The notes: generated from the sequence alone by a model not told the origin. 64,000 bases of DNA from Bordetella parapertussis (GCA_945901825.1 CAMDMC010000008.1:1-64000); one strand, 5' to 3'; positions 39,289 to 52,562 are shown, counted from the first letter of the stretch. Program-made: numbers and translations.

Positions 39289-39913
39289 GCACGCTGCCTC
39301 TCTTATCCGGTTTTACCTGGCCCGCAGGCTAGCCGCAGTCCTTGCACTTGTTCTTTTTGGTGCGCCAGGCATTCAGCCCAAAGCACTGGCCTTAAACGAT
39401 ACCGCGTTCAATGCGGGTGCTGCCTTGACAACGTTGCAGGTCAAGGCGGAGTCGCAGCAGACTAAGCTGTCGCAGGCTGGACAGGCAATTGAGCTTGTTC
39501 GAATTTTTGACGGTGACTCGGCCATTGTTCGCTACGAGGGCGAGACCCTCCATGTTCGGATTGCGGGCATTGATGCACCCGAGAAAGGCCAGCCCTATGC
39601 CGATGAAAGCCGCGATCGGTTTGTGGCCTTTCTGAAGTCGCCCAGGGCACGCATTGACATACTTAAAAAAGATGTCTTTCGGCGTTGGCTGGTGCGCATT
39701 GAGGTTAATGGCGAAGACCTTGGTGAGACCCTTCTTAGCGAGGGCAATGCCTGGTTTTTTCGACGTTACCAGTCAGACCTAAGCCCTGAGATTCGCCGCC
39801 GTTACGACCGTGCCGAGCGTGATGCAAGGGCTAGAAAACGCGGCCTCTGGCAAGACAGTGAGCCCGTGGCTCCATGGGACTACCGCGCAAGCAAACGCAA
39901 ACCAAAAAACTAG
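39287..39913 (+). CDS. Exported staphylococcal-nuclease-like protein
   Basis: This 208-residue protein has a signal peptide (RFYLARRLAAVLALVLFGAP) and one SNase domain: IFDGDSAIVRYEGETLHVRI, GIDAPEKGQPYADESRD with the active Arg/Asp pattern, and RYQSDLSPEIRRRYDRAERD. It is probably a Ca-dependent extracytoplasmic DNase/RNase, either for nutrient scavenging or turnover of entering DNA. Divergent from, and touching, the Nudix gene. Confidence 0.88.
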   Translation: MHAASLIRFYLARRLAAVLALVLFGAPGIQPKALALNDTAFNAGAALTTLQVKAESQQTKLSQAGQAIELVRIFDGDSAIVRYEGETLHVRIAGIDAPEKGQPYADESRDRFVAFLKSPRARIDILKKDVFRRWLVRIEVNGEDLGETLLSEGNAWFFRRYQSDLSPEIRRRYDRAERDARARKRGLWQDSEPVAPWDYRASKRKPKN

Positions 39914-39940
39914 CCTAAGGCAACGCAAGGCAAGGCTAGC

Positions 39941-40696
39941 CTAGACCTTGGCCTGCCTTGCCTGCGTCTGCCGAAGTAACTCGTAGCAGGCAACACCACA
40001 GGCCACCGAGACATTCAGGCTTGAAACGCTTCCCATCATCGGTAGGCTTACCAGAGCATCAGCCTGCTCGCGAACCAGGCGTCGAATACCTTTGTCCTCA
40101 GACCCGAAAATAAGTAGATGCGGCTGATCGGCAAGGCTATGCTGGTAGAGGGAACTGCCCGCCTCATCGGCAAAGGCCAATGCCCAATAGCCTTTGGCTT
40201 GCGCCTGCTCAATGGCACGGACAAGATTGGTCACCTGCATATAAGACAGGGTTTCACCGGCGCCTGCTGAGACCCGCATTGCAACCTCGTTCAAGGGTGC
40301 GCTGTGATCTTTTGGGGCGACCACGGCTCGGGCGCCTGAGGCCTCGGCTGTTCGTAGAACCGCACCCAGGTTATGAGGGTCGGTGACACCATCAAGAAAA
40401 ACCATAAAGCCATGGCCGTCGAGTAAGTCCTCGTAGCGAAGACTGGGCTCACGATGGTCTGCAAAGGCAAGAACACCCTGGTGACGCTGACCCTTGGCCA
40501 GGCGATCCAACTGCCGACCCGACTCCAGGCTGACCGAACAACCGGCCGCCTGCAGTTCTGCGCTTAATGCCTTTAGCCTTGCATCCTGTCGGTCGCGATC
40601 GATGAGGACGCTTTGAATGCTTGCGGCCTCATTTCTTAGTCTTGCGCGTACGGCATGAAAACCCAAAAGAACTTGCTGGCGGGCTGAGGACGTCAT
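39941..40696 (-). CDS. rlmB: 23S rRNA 2'-O-methyltransferase RlmB
   Basis: This 251-residue SpoU/TrmH-family enzyme methylates G2251. It has an N-terminal substrate-binding domain (HAVRARLRNEAASIQSVLID). The knot domain has motif 1 DPHNLGAVLRTAEASGARAV, motif 2 IFGSEDKGIRRL and motif 3 GSVSSLNVSVACGVACYELL. It follows rnr by 22 bp, the usual rnr-rlmB pair. Confidence 0.96.
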   Translation of the reverse strand: MTSSARQQVLLGFHAVRARLRNEAASIQSVLIDRDRQDARLKALSAELQAAGCSVSLESGRQLDRLAKGQRHQGVLAFADHREPSLRYEDLLDGHGFMVFLDGVTDPHNLGAVLRTAEASGARAVVAPKDHSAPLNEVAMRVSAGAGETLSYMQVTNLVRAIEQAQAKGYWALAFADEAGSSLYQHSLADQPHLLIFGSEDKGIRRLVREQADALVSLPMMGSVSSLNVSVACGVACYELLRQTQARQAKV

Positions 40697-40718
40697 GGGC
40701 TTAAGCCTTTATAGAGCC

Positions 40719-43244
40719 TTAATCGCTGCGTCGTCGTTTGCGCGCGGTCCTGCCCTGCCCCGGCTTTGCGGCAGCCTTCATGGCTTTGGGTGGCTTGGCC
40801 GCCTTCGTCGCCTTCATCGCCTTCGTCGCCTTGACCGACTTCGATGGCTTGTTTAACTTTCCACCCTTGCCACCCTTTGCCGTTGTCACAGCAGTAAGAT
40901 CGGTTAAGAGGGCTACCCTCGAACCGCGTTCTGGCTTTATGGTTTTTAGAGGTTTTAACCCTGCCGCAGGCTTTACCAGTTCGCCCAGGCTACTTGCTTT
41001 TGCAAGCCCTGACGGGCGGGCGGCTCGTCTTGTTGCAAAAGGATCTCCCACCCGATCGGGCCAGGCGTCGTCCTCAACCGCGGGCCATGGCCCGCCTTCA
41101 AGCTCGTCGAGATCGTCAATTGGGGCTTCCCACTCCGCGCCTTCTCGATTTGGCTGCGACTGCTTGCGCACCGAACGCACCACTGATGGTACGAGCCGAA
41201 ACTCAATACGCCGGCCATCGAGATCAACCCGCGAGACAAGCACCGACACCGGGTCGTAGAGCCGAAAGCGCACGCCGGTCCGTTCCCCACGAAGTTCGTG
41301 CAAGACTTCGTTGTGCTGAAAATACTCGGCACCAAGTTCGGAGACATGCACGAGCCCTTCCACATAAAGGGAGTCCAGTGTGATGAAAAGCCCAAAACTT
41401 GTGACACCAGTAACGGTTCCACGGAACTGCTCGCCCACGCGACTGCGCATGAACTGGCACTTCAGCCAGGCTTCAACGTCGCGCGAGGCCGCGTCTGCCC
41501 GGCGCTCAGCCGCCGAGCAATGATCCCCCACACGACGCCACCAGACGAGTCGGTCTGCATCAAGCTTAGGAGGCTGGCCCGACGCATCTGCAGCGGCCTC
41601 GGGGCTTAAGAGCAGATCGTCACCGCCAAAGCTTGGAAGGTAGTTTTTTGAGGCGAGGGCAGCCTTAATAACGCGATGTGTAAGGAGGTCGGGGTAACGC
41701 CGAATGGGCGAGGTAAAGTGGGTGTATGCCTCGTAGGCTAGGCCAAAGTGGCCCGCATTGTCTGGGCTGTAAATGGCCTGCTGCATGGAGCGAAGTAACA
41801 AGGTCTGAAGAAGGCGCGCATCGGGACGCACAAGAAGCTTCTTCGAGAGCTCGGCGTAATCTGATGGCTGCGGATCGTCGCCGCCTGAAAGGCTTAAGCC
41901 CTGAAGCTTTAGGAAATCGCGCAGCGACTTTAGTCGCTCGGGCGTGGGCCCTTCGTGAACCCGGTAGAGCCCATGGCGCTTCATGCGTTTTAAAAAATCG
42001 GCCGCGCTGGTGTTGGCCGCAAGCATGCACTCTTCAATGAGTCGATGTGCATTGTTGCGCACGCGGGGCAGAATTTTCTCAATACGTCCGTCGGTGCCAA
42101 CCTGCATGTAGGTTTCAACGGTCTCGAGTTCGATGGCCCCACGCTCAGAACGCTCGCCTGCAAGGTTTTCATAGACACGCACCAGGTTCATAAGTGCCGC
42201 ATGCAACGGCCCAAGCCCATTGGCCTCAGAGCCTTCAGGGTCGGCCATGGCCGACCAGGCTTGGTCGTAGGTGAGTCGAGCCGCCGAGACAATTACCGCC
42301 TCGTAGAACTGATAAGCCGTTACCTTGCCAGCCGCTGAGACCACCATGTCGCAGACCAGAACAAGCCTCTCCACGTTGGGGTTCAGCGAGCAGAGCCCGT
42401 TGGAGAGTTTCTCGGGCAGCATAGGAATGACCCGACGCGGGAAGTAGACCGAGGTCGCGCGCTCGTAGGCATCACGATCAAGCGCATCGCCTGAATCCAC
42501 GTAGTGACCAACATCGGCAATGGCAACCAACAACCGTGTAGAGGCCCGACGCGTAGTGCCCGCCGGCTCGGCATAGACCGCATCGTCAAAGTCGCGGGCA
42601 TCGTCACCGTCGATGGTCATGAATGGAAGGTCGCGAAGGTCGACCCGACCTTTTAAATCGGCACGGCGAATCTGCTCGGGAAGTTGCTCGGCAAGTGCTA
42701 GGGCCTCGGCCGAGAACTGCCAAGGCACATCGAACTTACGAACTGCAATTTCAACCTCCATGCCCGGGTCGTCCACACCCCCAAGAATTTCCACCACACG
42801 CCCAATGGGTGGCGTGTAGCGCGTGGGGGGATCGAGAATCTCAACCACCACCACCTGACCGGGCTGAGCCCCCGCAACCTCCCCCAGATCGATCACCACG
42901 TCGTGTTTAATGCGCTGATCTTCGGGGATGACAAGGGTCATACCGCGCTCATGGACAAGCCTGCCCACCAGCCGACTGACTGCATGCTCAAGAACTTCTT
43001 CAATAACGGCCTCAGGCCGGCCGCGACGGTCGGTGCCCGAGAGCCTTGCCGAGACACGATCGCCGTGCATGGCCTTAAGCATCTCGCGAGGCGAGACGAA
43101 AACATCATCACCGCCCTGATCGGGCTTTAAAAATCCGAAGCCATCCCGATGGCCAATGAGTTTGCCTGTGAAGACCGGATTACGCTCTTCGGGCTTTTCC
43201 CGTGAGGAGGACTTCTGGCGAGGGCCTGTTGGGTGTTTTGACAA
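40719..43244 (-). CDS. rnr: Ribonuclease R
   Basis: This 841-residue 3'-5' exoribonuclease digests structured RNA. Two cold-shock domains are at the N-terminus (GHRDGFGFLKPDQGGDDVFV). The RNB catalytic domain has DLPFMTIDGDDARDFDDAVY, with the metal-binding aspartates. The S1 domain is QFRGTVTGVTSFGLFITLDS. The last 60 or so residues are a low-complexity Lys/Ala/Pro tail, the region known in E. coli RNase R to help unwinding and to control stability. Confidence 0.97.
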   Translation of the reverse strand: MSKHPTGPRQKSSSREKPEERNPVFTGKLIGHRDGFGFLKPDQGGDDVFVSPREMLKAMHGDRVSARLSGTDRRGRPEAVIEEVLEHAVSRLVGRLVHERGMTLVIPEDQRIKHDVVIDLGEVAGAQPGQVVVVEILDPPTRYTPPIGRVVEILGGVDDPGMEVEIAVRKFDVPWQFSAEALALAEQLPEQIRRADLKGRVDLRDLPFMTIDGDDARDFDDAVYAEPAGTTRRASTRLLVAIADVGHYVDSGDALDRDAYERATSVYFPRRVIPMLPEKLSNGLCSLNPNVERLVLVCDMVVSAAGKVTAYQFYEAVIVSAARLTYDQAWSAMADPEGSEANGLGPLHAALMNLVRVYENLAGERSERGAIELETVETYMQVGTDGRIEKILPRVRNNAHRLIEECMLAANTSAADFLKRMKRHGLYRVHEGPTPERLKSLRDFLKLQGLSLSGGDDPQPSDYAELSKKLLVRPDARLLQTLLLRSMQQAIYSPDNAGHFGLAYEAYTHFTSPIRRYPDLLTHRVIKAALASKNYLPSFGGDDLLLSPEAAADASGQPPKLDADRLVWWRRVGDHCSAAERRADAASRDVEAWLKCQFMRSRVGEQFRGTVTGVTSFGLFITLDSLYVEGLVHVSELGAEYFQHNEVLHELRGERTGVRFRLYDPVSVLVSRVDLDGRRIEFRLVPSVVRSVRKQSQPNREGAEWEAPIDDLDELEGGPWPAVEDDAWPDRVGDPFATRRAARPSGLAKASSLGELVKPAAGLKPLKTIKPERGSRVALLTDLTAVTTAKGGKGGKLNKPSKSVKATKAMKATKAAKPPKAMKAAAKPGQGRTARKRRRSD
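40770..40860. repeat. Short tandem repeats coding the RNase R tail
   Basis: Repeated units close to GCCTTCRTC (plus-strand reading) encode alternating K-A-T/M steps in the RNase R C-terminus (AMKATKAAKPPKAMKA). Such near-identical nonamers tend to expand and contract by slippage. Confidence 0.6.
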
Positions 43245-43361
43245 ATCTGAGAATCCCGATAAAGTGAAAGTCGTTGCGAAAAAGGCAGAGCGCCTAGAAA
43301 CGTGGGTTGATCTCTAGACCCTATTGTGCGCCATTCATTACCATCCTTCTTCAGCAGCAAG

Positions 43362-43448
43362 GCCCAGATGGCGGAATTGGTAGACGCACTAGGTTCAGGT
43401 CCTAGCGGTGGCAACACTGTGGAGGTTCGAGTCCTCTTCTGGGCACCA
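43362..43448 (+). tRNA. tRNA-Leu (anticodon CAG)
   Basis: This 87-nt class II tRNA starts GCCCAGATGGCGGAATTGG, has anticodon loop TTCAGGT (anticodon CAG), a long variable arm, T-loop TTCGAGT and an encoded CCA (43446-43448). The acceptor GCCCAGA pairs with TCTGGGC. It lies between rnr and purA on the opposite strand to both. Confidence 0.96.
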
Positions 43449-43480
43449 TGGCAAAGCACTGCAACAACGCGCTGGTTAGC

Positions 43481-46034
<2,554 letters not shown>

Positions 46035-46085
46035 ACGACAGGACGCGAGGTACAGAAAAAGCGGACCGAGACTGCCGGTAAGCGG

Positions 46086-46958
46086 CTAGCGGCGGCTCGG
46101 CGCCTTGAAGTATTTGAAGAAGTCGCCCTGAGAGTCGGTCACGACAAGATCGGATGCCTTGTTGAAGCTTTCTCGGTAGGCCTGAAGGCTTCTGTAGAAC
46201 GAGGCGAACTCGGGATTCTGACCGAAGGCCGCAGCGTAGTTTGAGTTAGCCTTGGCATCGCCATCACCTCGCAGGCTCTGCGCCTTTCGGTAGGCCTGAG
46301 CCAGAATCACCTCGCGCTGACGATCGGCATTGGCGCGAATTTTCTCGGCCTCAGCGGCGCCCGTCGACCGACGCTCGCTGGCGATGGCCTTGCGCTCAGA
46401 TTCCATTCGGCGAAAAACTGAATCGCGAATGTCCTCTGCAAAATCGACACGTCGAAGACGTACATCAACAATTTCAACGCCAATTTGCTTGGCGTCCTCG
46501 GAGACTCGTCGAGATACGCCATCCATGACCTGCTCACGGGCTCCAGAGACCACCTCATTAACAGTGCGGGTGGCAATCTCGTTATTCAGGCCATCGCGCA
46601 GGGCTCTTGAGATGCGGTCTTCCGCACTGGCGGCACGACCGGCCACGCTGGTGAAAAATTTACGGGGATCGGCAACACGCCACTTCACGTAGGTGTCGAC
46701 CACTACGTTCTGCTTCTCGCGGGTAATAAAACGATCGGCCTCGGGGTTGTCAATGGTGAGGGTACGCTTTTCAATAAAAACGACATTTTGAAAAGGCTGA
46801 GGGAGCTTGAAGTGAAGGCCTGGCTCGGAGATAACCCGCTTGATCTCACCAAGCCCGAAGACTAGAGCATGCTGGCGCTGGTCAACGATGAAGACCATGG
46901 AGTTGCCCAGAATGAGCAAGACGATAAGTCCGGCAAGTGAGGCAAAAAGTTTGTTCAT
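46086..46958 (-). CDS. hflC: FtsH modulator HflC
   Basis: This 290-residue SPFH/band-7 protein has a single N-terminal membrane helix (FASLAGLIVLLILGNSMVFI). The SPFH domain contains VVDTYVKWRVADPRKFF, and the helical ERKAIASERRSTGAAEAEKI region is typical of HflC. With HflK it forms the cage around FtsH that restrains its proteolysis. Adjacent to hflK (its stop abuts the hflC ATG). Confidence 0.97.
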   Translation of the reverse strand: MNKLFASLAGLIVLLILGNSMVFIVDQRQHALVFGLGEIKRVISEPGLHFKLPQPFQNVVFIEKRTLTIDNPEADRFITREKQNVVVDTYVKWRVADPRKFFTSVAGRAASAEDRISRALRDGLNNEIATRTVNEVVSGAREQVMDGVSRRVSEDAKQIGVEIVDVRLRRVDFAEDIRDSVFRRMESERKAIASERRSTGAAEAEKIRANADRQREVILAQAYRKAQSLRGDGDAKANSNYAAAFGQNPEFASFYRSLQAYRESFNKASDLVVTDSQGDFFKYFKAPSRR

Positions 46959-48389
46959 TTAACGAGCCTCCCTAAAACGGTCGCGAAGGCCTGCGCCCGA
47001 GGCGGCAGGCGCACTGCTAAGGCCGCCGGGAGCCGGAATAGTACTAGGCGAGGTGTTACCGGGTGTGGTCATGTTCGTAACGGCCGCTGATGCCGCCTTT
47101 TGGGCGTCCGCAGAGGTCTGTTGAAGAATTTTATCAAGGGGTAGGTAGAGCAGGTTACTGTTTGACTTGGAATCCACAATGACCTTGCTAACGTTGGAGA
47201 AGACCTCTTGCATAGTCTCGAGGTACAGACGCTCGCGAGTAACCGCAGGAGCCTTGGCGTACTCGGTCACGACCCTTGAGAACCTTTCTGCATCACCCTG
47301 AGAGGTTGCAATAAGCCGCTCACGATAGCCTTCGGCCTCTTCAATAAGGCGATCTGCCGCACCACGTGCCCGAGGGATAACATCGTTGGCATAAGCCTGG
47401 CCTTCGTTCTTGACCCGTTCGGCGTCTTGGGCGGCCTTAATGGCGTCACTAAAGGCCGCCTGAACTTCTTCAGGAGGCTGCACGTTTTGAATGGTGACAT
47501 TGACGATTGATAGGCCGGAGTCGTAGCGGTCTGCGATACGCTGGGTAAGACTCAAAACCTCACGGCCAATAGCCTCTTTGTTTTCGTAGAGGACTGCGTC
47601 TGCGATGCTGCGGCCCACCACTTCGCGCATGGCGGTTTCTGCCGCCTGAACCACAATATCATCGGGCCGTGTGTTATTGAATAAATACTGCTCTGGGTTC
47701 CCCACCCTGTACTGGACCGCAAACTGCAGTTCAATCATGTTCTCGTCACGTGTAAGCATAAGGGAGTCGCGTGCCTGGCCTGCACCGCGCTCGCCCTTGT
47801 AGCCAACGGTAGCCTGGCGCAGCTGCGCAATATCGACAAGCTCGTGCTGCTCAATGGGGTAAGGCAGCCGCCAGTTGAAACCCGCGCCGCTAGCGTACTT
47901 GTATTCGCCAAAGCGCAAAACCAGGCTGGCGCGGCCCTCTTGCACTATATAGAAGCCTGAGGCGAGCCAGATAAGAATGAGGCCGACCAACAGGGCAATA
48001 ATCATGGACGGGTTGAGGTTAAACGAGGGTAGGGACGGGCCTGAACCACCGCCGCCTCCGCCGTTGTTGCCCCAAGGGTTACGTGGACCACCACCCTGGC
48101 TGCCTTTTTTTCCTCCAAAAAGGCCGCTTAGACGTCGGTTGAAGTCGCGCCAGACCTCATCGAGGTCGGGGGGGCCGTCATTAGGACGTCGGGGTTCCTG
48201 GCGATTGCCCTGCCCTGGGGACGACTGAGGTGAGCCCCGACCATTGTCGGCATCTTTGGAATCAGTGTCGGAGGGGCCTTGACCATTAGGGCGGCCGGAC
48301 GAGTCGTTGGTATCGTTGCCTTGCGACTCGGGGCCTCGGCCCCAACGCGGATCACCAATAGAAAAAAAACGGCGTAAGCGGTGGATCAT
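46959..48389 (-). CDS. hflK: FtsH modulator HflK
   Basis: This 476-residue protein has a long hydrophilic Gly/Pro/Asn-rich cytoplasmic N-terminus (about residues 1-128) with runs such as GGGGGG. One membrane helix (MIIALLVGLILIWLASGFYI) and an SPFH domain with FNWRLPYPIEQHELVDI follow. The coiled region KNEGQAYANDVIPRARGAAD is typical of HflK. It partners HflC. Confidence 0.97.
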   Translation of the reverse strand: MIHRLRRFFSIGDPRWGRGPESQGNDTNDSSGRPNGQGPSDTDSKDADNGRGSPQSSPGQGNRQEPRRPNDGPPDLDEVWRDFNRRLSGLFGGKKGSQGGGPRNPWGNNGGGGGGSGPSLPSFNLNPSMIIALLVGLILIWLASGFYIVQEGRASLVLRFGEYKYASGAGFNWRLPYPIEQHELVDIAQLRQATVGYKGERGAGQARDSLMLTRDENMIELQFAVQYRVGNPEQYLFNNTRPDDIVVQAAETAMREVVGRSIADAVLYENKEAIGREVLSLTQRIADRYDSGLSIVNVTIQNVQPPEEVQAAFSDAIKAAQDAERVKNEGQAYANDVIPRARGAADRLIEEAEGYRERLIATSQGDAERFSRVVTEYAKAPAVTRERLYLETMQEVFSNVSKVIVDSKSNSNLLYLPLDKILQQTSADAQKAASAAVTNMTTPGNTSPSTIPAPGGLSSAPAASGAGLRDRFREAR

Positions 48390-48415
48390 TGGTTAGAGGA
48401 ATTCTTTATTGAGTT

Positions 48416-49654
48416 TTACAACAGAGACTGCGGATTAACGGGAACAGGTATTGAATCGGCTGGGGCCATAAGCCGCGGGTCGAATTGGGAATGGCTAGGC
48501 CACCCGAACTCTGCAACCGCCTGGCGAACGATGTCTAAACCCAAACCTTTTTCTGCACTGAACCAGACCTTAGAGATCCTACCACAGGGCCCTGGCTCAC
48601 CTCGGGGCGCTACCCCTACAAGGTCAGTCTTATTAAACAGGTCGATTCGGGGCACATGGCTGGCTCCAATTTCCTCGAGTACCTGGCAGACAGCCTGTTG
48701 ATGGGCCTGGGACTCAGGACTGGCTGCATCGACAACATGCAAAAGAAGGTCGGCATGCACGGTCTCAAGCAGCGTGGATTTAAAGGCCTGGACGAGGCCA
48801 TGGGGTAAAGCACGAATAAAGCCTACGGTGTCGGAGAGGACCATGTACTGGCCAGGGTTTAAAAAGACCCTGCGACTGGTGGTGTCGAGCGTGGCAAAGA
48901 GCTGATCGGCCGCAAGAACCCCTGCATGGGTGAGCCGGTTGAACAGGGTGGATTTGCCGGCATTGGTGTAGCCAACAATGGAAACCTTCAGGCTTTGGTC
49001 GCGGTTACGTCCCCGCCGACGGTTCTCACGCTGCCGGTGCACCTCATCCAGCCTTTTGCGCAAGGCCTTAACCCTCTGACCAAGAAGTCGACGATCGGTC
49101 TCCAGCTGGGTCTCACCTGGGCCCCTTAGGCCAATACCTCCCTTTTGTCGCTCAAGGTGAGTCCAACCGCGCACAAGCCGCGCCGAGAGATATTCGAGCT
49201 GGGCAAGCTCAACCTGAAGCTTACCTTCGTGCGTGGCAGCCCGTAGGGCAAAAATATCGAGAATGAGGGCCACGCGGTCGAGCACGCGGCAGCCGAGCTG
49301 ACGGGCAAGATTGCGCTGCTGACCCGCCGTGAGTTCATGGTCGAAGATGACAAGCTCAATGTGCAGATCAAGGCACAGCTGGCGCAGTTCTTCAGCCTTG
49401 CCTGATCCGATGAACAGGGCGGGGTCCGGGCGGTCACGCCGACTAACAGACTGTTCAAGCACGCGCGCACCGGCCGAGTCGGCAAGCGCCTGAAGTTCCG
49501 ACAAGTCGGGAGCCGGGTGCCGCCCAAGCTGGACGGCGACAAGAAGTGTCTTTGGCTGACTTGAGAATTGAGCCCGGGACTGCGCCGACCGGGCAAAACT
49601 CTCAAGCTCCCCCAGTTCGGGGGTTGAAAGCAGTTCAGCTGGGATCGTCTTCAA
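48416..49654 (-). CDS. hflX: Ribosome-associated GTPase HflX
   Basis: This 412-residue protein splits stalled or hibernating 70S ribosomes. The N-terminal domain ends in [20 protein letters not shown] with the long coiled coil that follows. The G domain has [29 protein letters not shown] and FNKTDL. The start is TTG 49654, overlapping hfq by 20 bp; upstream hfq signals likely drive it. Confidence 0.96.
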   Translation of the reverse strand: MKTIPAELLSTPELGELESFARSAQSRAQFSSQPKTLLVAVQLGRHPAPDLSELQALADSAGARVLEQSVSRRDRPDPALFIGSGKAEELRQLCLDLHIELVIFDHELTAGQQRNLARQLGCRVLDRVALILDIFALRAATHEGKLQVELAQLEYLSARLVRGWTHLERQKGGIGLRGPGETQLETDRRLLGQRVKALRKRLDEVHRQRENRRRGRNRDQSLKVSIVGYTNAGKSTLFNRLTHAGVLAADQLFATLDTTSRRVFLNPGQYMVLSDTVGFIRALPHGLVQAFKSTLLETVHADLLLHVVDAASPESQAHQQAVCQVLEEIGASHVPRIDLFNKTDLVGVAPRGEPGPCGRISKVWFSAEKGLGLDIVRQAVAEFGWPSHSQFDPRLMAPADSIPVPVNPQSLL

Positions 49655-49874
49655 TCGAGAAGTTAACGGCCCGCGAAGGAACGATGGTTGAAATGGCGTG
49701 CTTGTAAACCATCTGGGTTACGGTGTTCTTAAGCAAAACAACGTACTGATCAAAAGACTCGATATGGCCCTGAAGCTTGATTCCATTCACTAAATAGACC
49801 GAAACCGAAACATGCTCGCGTCGCAAGGTGTTGAGGAAAGGGTCTTGAAGTGCCTGGCCTTTATTTGTTGTCAT
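49635..49874 (-). CDS. hfq: RNA chaperone Hfq
   Basis: This 79-residue Sm-like protein has [20 protein letters not shown], Sm1 [20 protein letters not shown] and Sm2 [17 protein letters not shown], including the proximal-face YKHA motif. It forms a hexamer that pairs small RNAs with mRNAs. ATG 49874 fits the conserved N-terminus; GTG 49886 would add four residues. The C-terminal tail is very short compared with E. coli (102 residues). Confidence 0.97.
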   Translation of the reverse strand: MTTNKGQALQDPFLNTLRREHVSVSVYLVNGIKLQGHIESFDQYVVLLKNTVTQMVYKHAISTIVPSRAVNFSIEDDPS

Positions 49875-49950
49875 CGTGCGCTCCACTCTTCTAGTCGTTC
49901 TGACACAAAACTATACCCTCGGTCTAAGACAATCAAAACGTGCTTGCCCT

Positions 49951-51339
49951 TCATTCGACGTAGGGATTGCGGGCGTTTTTCCACTCAATACGAAGGGGTG
50001 TTCCATCCAGAGCAAAAACATTGCGAAACTGGCCTTCAAGGTAACGTCGGTAGCTGTCGGTAACGTTATCCAGAGAGGTTCCATGCACCACCACAATGGG
50101 AGGATTCTGCCCACCTTGGTGGGCATAGCGCAGCTTGGGCCTCTGCCCAGAGCGACGGGCCGGCTGCTGCCGCTCGACCGCATCGCGAAGGACCCGGGTT
50201 AGGCGCGGGGTCGATAGCTTGCGGGTCGCCGCCTCATAGGCATGCAGCACCGAGCGCATCAGGGCATCGAGCCCCTGACCACGGCGGGCGGAAATAAAGT
50301 GGGTTTTTGCCCAATACAGAAAAGGTAGCTTGCGACCCAGAAGCCGCTTGGCCTCTTCGCGGGCAGCGAAATCAATGCCATCCCACTTGTTCACGGCCAC
50401 CACCAGGGCGCGCCCCGCCTCGGTAATAAAGCTTGCAATCTGGGCGTCTTGATCAGAAATATCTTGCTGGGCATCAAGCACCAGAATGACTACGTTTGAG
50501 GACTCGACGGCCTGAAGGGTTTTAATGACTGAGAACTTCTCAATGGTCTCAAAGACCCGGCCACGTCGTCGCAGCCCTGCGGTGTCAATGAGTCGAAAGG
50601 GTTGGTCATTGAACTGAAATTCAATCTCAATGGCATCGCGTGTGGTTCCTGGTTGATCAAAGGCAATCACACGCTCTTCACCCATCAGGGCATTCACCAG
50701 GGTGGACTTGCCCACGTTAGGACGCCCAACAATGGCAAGCCGCAACCCCCTGTCAAACTCGGCTTCATCCTGACCGGTCCCCAAGGCCCCTTCAGCCTTC
50801 GATTCCAGATCGGAGTCCAGGGCATCCAGATCGGCTTTGGCTTCAGGTACGAGCAGCCCAAGCGCTCTGTCGATCAGCGCATGCACCCCGTCGCCATGGG
50901 CGGCTGATAGAGCATGCGGCTCACCGAGACCGAGTTCGTAGAACTCCGACGTGCGACCCTGGGCGGTGAGGCCTTCAAGTTTGTTGACAGCCAGAATAAC
51001 CGGCCGGCCCGCGCGCCGAAGCCTTTGGGCTATGCGATGATCCTGCCCCGTAAGACCCTCACGACCATCGGTTAGGAAAATAGCGACATCGGATTCTTGA
51101 AGGGCCTGCTCGGTCTGCTTTGCCATCTCAGCCAGAATGCCGTCTTTCGCGATGGGTTCAAAACCCCCTGTATCGACGACCAGGTAGCCACCGGGCCCAA
51201 GCCGTCCCTCACCAAAGTGACGGTCACGGGTAAGACCCGGTAGGTCGGCGACCAAGGCGTCGCGCGACCTTGTGAGCCGGTTAAAGAGCGTTGACTTGCC
51301 TACGTTGGGGCGCCCTACAAGGGCGAGGACCGGCTTCAC
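49951..51339 (-). CDS. der: GTPase Der (EngA)
   Basis: This 462-residue protein has two GTPase domains in tandem: [20 protein letters not shown] at the N-terminus and [20 protein letters not shown] near residue 200. Each is followed by DTGGF/DTAGL and NKxD motifs. A C-terminal KH-like domain ends with [20 protein letters not shown]. It is needed for 50S assembly. The ATG overlaps the bamB stop by 4 bp. Confidence 0.97.
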   Translation of the reverse strand: MKPVLALVGRPNVGKSTLFNRLTRSRDALVADLPGLTRDRHFGEGRLGPGGYLVVDTGGFEPIAKDGILAEMAKQTEQALQESDVAIFLTDGREGLTGQDHRIAQRLRRAGRPVILAVNKLEGLTAQGRTSEFYELGLGEPHALSAAHGDGVHALIDRALGLLVPEAKADLDALDSDLESKAEGALGTGQDEAEFDRGLRLAIVGRPNVGKSTLVNALMGEERVIAFDQPGTTRDAIEIEFQFNDQPFRLIDTAGLRRRGRVFETIEKFSVIKTLQAVESSNVVILVLDAQQDISDQDAQIASFITEAGRALVVAVNKWDGIDFAAREEAKRLLGRKLPFLYWAKTHFISARRGQGLDALMRSVLHAYEAATRKLSTPRLTRVLRDAVERQQPARRSGQRPKLRYAHQGGQNPPIVVVHGTSLDNVTDSYRRYLEGQFRNVFALDGTPLRIEWKNARNPYVE

Positions 51340-52562
51340 GGTCGCAAAAGCGAAACCCTGCCTGCCTGCGTCTGCACAAGTAGCCCTTCGGTTGTTGTCA
51401 CCATGGGCCCCGAGGGGCGGCCCGCCTCGAGCCGAAGGCGACCAACCAGAGCTCCGGTTTGAAGATCCATAGCATGCAGGTAGCCTTCGCTGTCACCCAA
51501 CCAGGCTGCGCCTGCGAATAGAACAGGGGCCGAGAGCTGCCGAAGGAAAAGGGCGTCGTTGGTCCAGGCCCGCTCGCCTGTGCGGCGGTTAAAGCCTGAA
51601 ACACGATCGCTGGCATCCACCGCAACAAGCCAGTCGTCATTGGCGGCAATGGGCAGAGCCAGGGCAAACGATTTCTGCCATAGGCTGCGCCCATTTGCTG
51701 ACTGCCGGCAGCCCACCGCATTCTGATAGGCGCCAAAACACACGGCATCCGATAGAACAATGGGTGCACCAAGCAGATCGGAGATGCGTTCCACTTCGTT
51801 ACTGCCCCGAGGCACCACCACCTGAGACTCCCAGCGCACGGCCCCATTGGAGGCATCGAGCCAGAGCATACGGCCTGCAGGCAGCCCAGCCAGAAGGTCA
51901 GTTGGGCCAAGGGGTTCGTTAAGGGCGGCAGCAGCGGGGCTTGAGGCAACCCGAAGGCCCGACTCGCCATGCAAGACGAGGCTTGGCAACGTTCGCTGCA
52001 AAAGCCAGCGGCGGTTGCCTGTCTCTTGGTCAAAGCCCACCAGTCGGTTGTCGGCAAGCCTTACCGCCACGACACCGCTGCTTATGGCAGGCCTTTCAAA
52101 GGAAACGCCGCCCATGGGCTGACGCCAACGAACCTTGCCCTTGGCATCAACCAAGACAAGCTCGCCTGCCCGTGTGACCACGGCATAGTGCCCTTCGGCA
52201 CTGGCTGCACCCGTTCCGACGCCGGCTGCCAAGGCCTCGTTCAGACTAAGGCTCCAAAGCCTTTGACCCGTTCCTAAGGCAAAGGCCTGCAACTCACCGG
52301 ATCGACCCGCCACCACGGCCATGCCAGCCGAGACGGCTGGACTGAACGCACCTTGACCCGAGGCCGAGCTCCCTAGGGATGGTGCGGGATCGCTTGGCTG
52401 ACTCCAGACGGTGCGCAGGGTTGTGCGCTCGTCAATATTTGAAAGGCTTGCAGGCTTGAGCTTGGGCGAACTTGAACAGGCGGTTAGGCCCGCAAGGCAC
52501 AAACCAAGGCCCAGGCAATAGACAGTGGAGCGAAGGAGATGGACTGTTTTCATGAACGCCAT
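51336..52562 (-). CDS. bamB: Outer-membrane assembly lipoprotein BamB
   Basis: This 408-residue lipoprotein has signal and lipobox [13 protein letters not shown] (Cys about 29). It folds as an eight-bladed PQQ-type propeller, with repeated blades such as [20 protein letters not shown] and [14 protein letters not shown]. It binds BamA in outer-membrane protein assembly. The ATG overlaps the stop of the upstream yfgM-like gene (TAATG). Confidence 0.95.
   Translation of the reverse strand: MAFMKTVHLLRSTVYCLGLGLCLAGLTACSSSPKLKPASLSNIDERTTLRTVWSQPSDPAPSLGSSASGQGAFSPAVSAGMAVVAGRSGELQAFALGTGQRLWSLSLNEALAAGVGTGAASAEGHYAVVTRAGELVLVDAKGKVRWRQPMGGVSFERPAISSGVVAVRLADNRLVGFDQETGNRRWLLQRTLPSLVLHGESGLRVASSPAAAALNEPLGPTDLLAGLPAGRMLWLDASNGAVRWESQVVVPRGSNEVERISDLLGAPIVLSDAVCFGAYQNAVGCRQSANGRSLWQKSFALALPIAANDDWLVAVDASDRVSGFNRRTGERAWTNDALFLRQLSAPVLFAGAAWLGDSEGYLHAMDLQTGALVGRLRLEAGRPSGPMVTTTEGLLVQTQAGRVSLLRP

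Noticed and set aside
43127..43459. Open frame of 110 codons on the minus strand across 43127-43459
   Set aside because: It runs across the tRNA-Leu gene and the rnr start, and its translation has no domain character. The tRNA fully explains the region.
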